Shown in pieces: positions 5,956-9,010 of a DNA stretch of 9,010 bases (the stretch's first letter is position 1; the number at the start of each line of letters is the position of its first letter). Made by a program: the position numbers and the translations under genes. The DNA is from Phosphoribacter sp964558825 (GTDB lineage Bacteria > Actinomycetota > Actinomycetes > Actinomycetales > Dermatophilaceae), in contig CAZLGB010000144.1 of assembly GCA_964558825.1 (NCBI GenBank), positions 1-9,010 of the forward strand, given 5' to 3'. The notes beneath the pieces were generated by a model, which was not told where the DNA came from, did no database searches, and was given only the letters and a program-made list of their open reading frames with translations.

Positions 5956-5980
5956 GTCGGTGCCCCCTGGCACACTCGAC
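5956..5980 (+). promoter_or_regulatory. Hairpin directly before the MFS start codon
   Basis: GTCG (5956-5959) and GTGCC (5960-5964) pair with GGCAC (5969-5973) and CGAC (5977-5980), with a 4-base loop and a 3-base bulge. It ends two bases before the GTG at 5983. If the RNA includes it, it would structure the initiation region, where no Shine-Dalgarno is visible. Confidence 0.3.
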
Positions 5981-5982
5981 GG

Positions 5983-7314
5983 GTGAGCATCCAGCCCCCG
6001 ACCGAGTCCGTGGGCGCTGCTCATCACGACGGCGCAGCCCCGCCGCCGGCTCGCCCGGCGCTGCGCGACTTCTGGACCGAGCTGCCGCGCGAGGGCAAGT
6101 GGCTGCTCTCGACGATCGTCGTGGACTTCATCGGCAACGGCATGGTGCTGCCCTTCCTCGTCGTCTACCTCCATGAGGTGCGCGGCCTGGCGCTCGACCG
6201 GGTCGGGTTGCTCGTGGCCATCCCCGCGGTCGTGGGCCTGCTCATCCTCGGCCCGACCGGTCACCTTGTCGACCGGATCGGCGCGCGGCGGATCATGGTC
6301 GTCGCGACGATCTGCATGATCGCCGGCAACGTGCTGCTCGCTGCGGCGCGCACCGAGTGGGCGGCCGCTGCAGCGCTCGTGCTCGAGGGGGTCGGCGGCG
6401 GGGTGATGTGGCCGGCCGTGCAGTCCTTCGTCAGCTCGGTCATGCCCTCGCGGATCCGCCAGCGCTACTTCGGCATGAGCTTCAGCCTGCTCAACCTCGG
6501 CATCGGCATCGGGGGTCTGCTCGGCGGCACGCTCGTCGACGTGACCCGGCCGCAGACCTTCGTCATGCTCTATCTGATCAACGCCGCGACCTTCCTCGCC
6601 CCGCTCGCGGTCTATCTCGGCCCGCTGCGCCACTCCGGCGTCCCCCCGCGCGCGCGGGCATCCGCGGATGGCTCACCCGGCCAGCCCGCCGCCCGATCCG
6701 TCTCGTATGCCGGCCTGCTGCGCGACCCGCGCGTGCAGGCCCTCTTCGCCCTCACGGTGGTCTCGGCGTCGGTGGGCTACGCCCAGCTCAACGCCGGAGC
6801 CGTGGCCTTCGCGCGCTTTGCCGGAGGCGTGTCCACCCAGGGCATCGGCTATGCCTTCACCGTCAACACCGTCGTCATCGTCGTGCTGCAGCTCGTCGTG
6901 CTGCAGCGCATCGAGGGCCGGCGGCGCACCCGGGTGCTGCTGGGGATGGCCGCGGCCTGGGCGATCAGCTGGGTCATCCTCGGTGCCACCGCGCTCGTGC
7001 CCGGGGGGCTGGCGGCCTCAGTGCTGCTCGCTGCCTGCTTCGGCCTCTTCGGCTTCGGCGAGACCCTGCTGCAGCCGAGCATCCCGGCGATGACCAACGA
7101 CCTGGCCACCGACGAGCTGCGCGGTCGCTACAACGCCCTCATGGCGATGGGCTTCCAGGGCGCCGCCATCGCGGCGCCGGTCATCGCCACCTGGCTCATC
7201 GATCGGGGGTGGGGCACGGCATACATCGTGAGCCTGCTCGCCGGGTGCGTCCTGGTCGCGCTGCTCGCCTTGGTCGTCGAAGCTCGCATATCCCCCCACG
7301 TCAACGGAGTGTGA
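5983..7314 (+). CDS. MFS transporter, probable drug or metabolite efflux pump
   Basis: A 443-residue membrane protein of the major facilitator superfamily, expected to export small molecules by proton antiport. About twelve hydrophobic segments are split by a central hydrophilic loop (about 216-242). The loop between TM2 and TM3 carries motif A, GPTGHLVDRIGARRIM (90-105). The N-terminal half includes WPAVQSFVSSVMPSRIRQRYFG (143-164) and the C-terminal half the matching QPSIPAMTNDLATDELRGRYNA (364-385), the usual internal pseudo-repeat. A 25-residue cytoplasmic N-terminus rich in Pro and Ala precedes TM1. The GTG at 5983 is chosen because the only longer in-frame start lies inside the tRNA gene. 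No Shine-Dalgarno is visible. Substrate is not predictable. The 77-bp gap to the divergent tRNA must hold both promoters, and the downstream ABC operon has its own promoter. Confidence 0.9.
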   Translation: MSIQPPTESVGAAHHDGAAPPPARPALRDFWTELPREGKWLLSTIVVDFIGNGMVLPFLVVYLHEVRGLALDRVGLLVAIPAVVGLLILGPTGHLVDRIGARRIMVVATICMIAGNVLLAAARTEWAAAAALVLEGVGGGVMWPAVQSFVSSVMPSRIRQRYFGMSFSLLNLGIGIGGLLGGTLVDVTRPQTFVMLYLINAATFLAPLAVYLGPLRHSGVPPRARASADGSPGQPAARSVSYAGLLRDPRVQALFALTVVSASVGYAQLNAGAVAFARFAGGVSTQGIGYAFTVNTVVIVVLQLVVLQRIEGRRRTRVLLGMAAAWAISWVILGATALVPGGLAASVLLAACFGLFGFGETLLQPSIPAMTNDLATDELRGRYNALMAMGFQGAAIAAPVIATWLIDRGWGTAYIVSLLAGCVLVALLALVVEARISPHVNGV

Positions 7315-7382
7315 GTCAGGGATCGCCCGGCATTGACCCTGAGAGCCGCCTCAAAGGGGGAGTGCGCTGTCGGTGGCCCGAG

Positions 7383-7396
7383 TTAGGGTCACCTAA
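7383..7396 (+). promoter_or_regulatory. Leaderless promoter overlapped by a TTAGG-N4-CCTAA palindrome (candidate operator)
   Basis: TTAGGGTCACCTAA has perfect 5-bp arms and ends on the A of the ATG. Within it, TAGGGT (7384-7389) fits the actinobacterial -10 (TANNNT) at the spacing that places the transcript start on the ATG, so the mRNA is probably leaderless. The arms and spacing equal the core of the DtxR/IdeR iron box (TTAGGTTAGCCTAA), differing only in the spacer. A repressor bound here would block the promoter. AGGGTCA (7385-7391) also has an inverted copy at 7334-7340. Confidence 0.5.
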
Positions 7397-8364
7397 TGCC
7401 AATCATCGACGCACACGATCTGCGCAAGACCTATCACTCCCGATCACAGCAGGTCCACGCTCTCGACGGGCTCAGCCTCACCGTCCCCGAGGGCACCGTG
7501 ACCGGATTGCTCGGCCCCAATGGCGCCGGCAAGACCACCGCGGTCAAGGTCCTCACCACTCTCATCAGACCCGACTCGGGCACCGCGACGGTGGCCGGGC
7601 TCGACGTGCTCACCCAGGCGCGCGAGGTCAAGCGGGTCATCGGCTCGAGCGGGCAGTATGCCGCGGTCGACGAAAACCTCACCGGCCTGGAAAACCTCGA
7701 GATGGTGGGCCGGCTCTATCACCTCGGCACGCGCCGGGCTCGTCAGCGGGCGGCCGAGCTCATCGAGATGTTCGACCTCGCCGAGGCGGGCGACCGACCC
7801 GTCAAGGGCTTCTCCGGCGGCATGCGCCGGCGGATCGACCTGGCCGGCGCGCTGGTCATCGACCCCAAGGTGCTCTTCCTCGACGAGCCGACGACCGGCC
7901 TGGACCCGCGCAGCCGGATCGGCCTCTGGGGCGTCATCAAGACCCTCGTGGCGGGCGGCACGACCGTGCTGCTGACGACCCAATATCTCGAAGAGGCCGA
8001 CCACCTCGCTGACAGCATCTGCGTCATCGACCACGGTCGGGTCATCGCCGAGGGCACGTCCGACGAGCTGAAGAGCCAGATCGGTGGCCACCGCGTGGTC
8101 ATCGCTCTGGTCGACGCCGCCGACTGCGCGCAGGCGCGCGAGGTGCTGGCGCGCCATGGCGACGGGGAAGTGTCCGTCGGAGATTCCGGCCGCGATCTCG
8201 ACGTCCCGGTGCGTGGCGGGGCGCTCGCCCTGCAGGCCGTGCTGAGCGACCTGGCCGCGGACGGCATACGACTGCACGACGCGGGGATCCGCCGACCCAC
8301 CCTCGACGACGTCTTCCTCACCCTGACCGGGCATCACGCCGAGAGCGAAGAGGAGTCGGCATGA
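7396..8364 (+). CDS. ABC transporter ATP-binding protein, daunorubicin-resistance (DrrA) type
   Basis: A 322-residue cytoplasmic ATPase powering an ABC-2 exporter. Visible: Walker A GPNGAGKTT (40-48), Q-loop Q87, signature FSGGM (139-143), Walker B VLFLDEP with D163 and E164, and the D-loop GLDPRSR. The switch position carries Gln (Q196 in TTQYLEEAD) instead of His, which is usual in the DrrA subfamily. The C-terminal extension ends RPTLDDVFLTLTG (300-312), the DrrA-type tail that holds the ATPase to its permease. It has no Shine-Dalgarno and a TANNNT -10 just upstream, which indicates a leaderless mRNA. Its stop overlaps the permease start by four bases (ATGA), so the two are translationally coupled. 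Function: export of hydrophobic drugs, lipids or a natural product. No biosynthetic genes are in view to narrow the substrate. Confidence 0.95.
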   Translation: MPIIDAHDLRKTYHSRSQQVHALDGLSLTVPEGTVTGLLGPNGAGKTTAVKVLTTLIRPDSGTATVAGLDVLTQAREVKRVIGSSGQYAAVDENLTGLENLEMVGRLYHLGTRRARQRAAELIEMFDLAEAGDRPVKGFSGGMRRRIDLAGALVIDPKVLFLDEPTTGLDPRSRIGLWGVIKTLVAGGTTVLLTTQYLEEADHLADSICVIDHGRVIAEGTSDELKSQIGGHRVVIALVDAADCAQAREVLARHGDGEVSVGDSGRDLDVPVRGGALALQAVLSDLAADGIRLHDAGIRRPTLDDVFLTLTGHHAESEEESA

Positions 8365-9010
8365 CGACCACCACCCGCATGAGCACCCCACCCGAGGCGA
8401 CCACGACAACCATTGCGCCGCAACGTCGCTCGTCGCTGGGCAGCTTGCTCTCCGACGGCTGGACGGTGACCTGGCGCAATCTGCACAAGTTCAAGCGCAG
8501 CCCCGACTACATCGTCTTCGCGGTGCTGCAGCCGCTGATGTTCGTCCTGCTCTTCAGCCAGGTCTACGGCGGGTCGATCCGGGTCGAGGGCACCAACTAC
8601 ACCGACTACCTCATGGCGGGCATCTTCGGCCAGACCGTGCTCTTCGGGGCGACCTTCTCCGGCTATGGGATGGCCCAGGATCTCAAGGACGGCATCATCG
8701 ACCGCTTCCGCACGCTGCCGATGCACTCGGCGGCCGTGCTGATCGGCCGGACCGTCGCCGACCTCGCGCTCAACACCATCTCGATGGTCATCATGATCCT
8801 CACCGGGTTGGCGGTGGGCTGGCGCTTCCACGGATCCTTCTGGGAGTTCCTCGCCGGCGTGGGGCTGTTGCTGCTGTTCAGCTTCGCCTTCAGCTGGGTG
8901 CTCGCCCTCTTGGGGATGGTCGTGCGGACCCCCGAGGTCATCAACAACGCCTCCTTCATGATCCTCTTCCCGCTGACCTTCATCTCCAACGCCTTCGTCC
9001 AGTCGCAGAA
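8361..9010 (+). CDS. ABC-2 type transporter permease, DrrB type (3' end outside the window)
   Basis: The membrane partner of the DrrA-type ATPase; 216 codons are present and the frame is open at the window edge. A Thr-rich hydrophilic N-terminus (1-26) precedes the amphipathic region TWRNLHKFKRSPDY (37-50). TM1 follows (about 51-66), then YTDYLMAGIFGQTVLF (80-95) leading into TM2, the cytoplasmic coupling segment DLKDGIIDRFRTLPM (107-121), and further hydrophobic segments at about 132-153 and 162-188. FPLTFISNAFV (203-213) is the family motif before the large outer loop. The ATG at 8361 has AGGAG five bases upstream, inside the end of the ATPase gene. A second ATG six codons in is possible. 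Family length is about 250-290 residues, so roughly the last fifth or quarter is missing. Confidence 0.95.
   Translation, partial: MTTTTRMSTPPEATTTTIAPQRRSSLGSLLSDGWTVTWRNLHKFKRSPDYIVFAVLQPLMFVLLFSQVYGGSIRVEGTNYTDYLMAGIFGQTVLFGATFSGYGMAQDLKDGIIDRFRTLPMHSAAVLIGRTVADLALNTISMVIMILTGLAVGWRFHGSFWEFLAGVGLLLLFSFAFSWVLALLGMVVRTPEVINNASFMILFPLTFISNAFVQSQ

Noticed and set aside
5764..6633. - strand open frame of 289 codons across the tRNA-Ser gene and the MFS gene
   Set aside because: It reads straight through the tRNA gene and the palindrome, and its composition is that of a shadow frame.
7316..7342. TCAGGG...CCCTGA inverted repeat after the MFS stop as a terminator
   Set aside because: Only six pairs with a 15-base loop and no T-run; too weak to call, although one arm resembles the operator region downstream.
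1..9010. CRISPR array, insertion sequence, prophage or toxin-antitoxin pair
   Set aside because: No regularly spaced repeats, transposase, terminal repeats with target duplication, phage proteins or paired small genes were found on either strand.

Overview
The window is GC-rich DNA, strongly biased to G/C at third codon positions. It has GTG starts, probable leaderless transcription and a class II tRNA-Ser, all of which point to a high-GC actinobacterium. Gene content and texture suggest the Intrasporangiaceae/Dermatophilaceae neighbourhood (Janibacter/Tetrasphaera-like), but that placement is inference. It reads as ordinary chromosome: no transposase, integrase, phage gene or CRISPR array is visible, and no gene-free stretch exceeds about 240 bases.

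Layout, left to right: the last 20 codons of a + strand gene, probably a HerA-like/DUF853 ATPase. It converges on an APC-superfamily amino acid permease (-). Upstream of the permease on the same strand is a small protein made only of an MmyB-type ligand-binding domain with no helix-turn-helix. Divergent from it is a + strand lipoprotein resembling emfourin, the inhibitor of M4 metallopeptidases. It converges, with a 33-bp gap, on a large secreted M4 (thermolysin-type) zinc protease (-). A 237-bp divergent region holds the probable protease promoter and a tandem pair of near-identical motifs one 21-bp step apart. An arylamine N-acetyltransferase (+) follows and ends inside a perfect 24-bp-stem palindrome facing a tRNA-Ser(GGA) gene (-). 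Next are an MFS efflux-type transporter (+), then a DrrA-type ABC ATPase (+) translationally coupled to a DrrB-type ABC-2 permease that runs off the right edge.

The most interesting combination is the secreted M4 protease beside a putative membrane-anchored extracytoplasmic inhibitor. The inference is a self-protection or activity-limiting pair in which the enzyme leaves the cell while the inhibitor stays on the outer face of the membrane. The right third looks like detoxification and export: an acetyltransferase for aromatic amines, an MFS pump and a drug-type ABC exporter. Nothing shows that these share regulation. The tandem TTAGG/CCTAA palindrome at the ABC operon start suggests a local repressor or an iron-type regulator.

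Regulatory texture: all three convergent gaps carry a GC-rich hairpin without a U-tract. The word GGCATAC/GTATGCC recurs far more often than base composition predicts, while its C-to-T precursor form is scarce.
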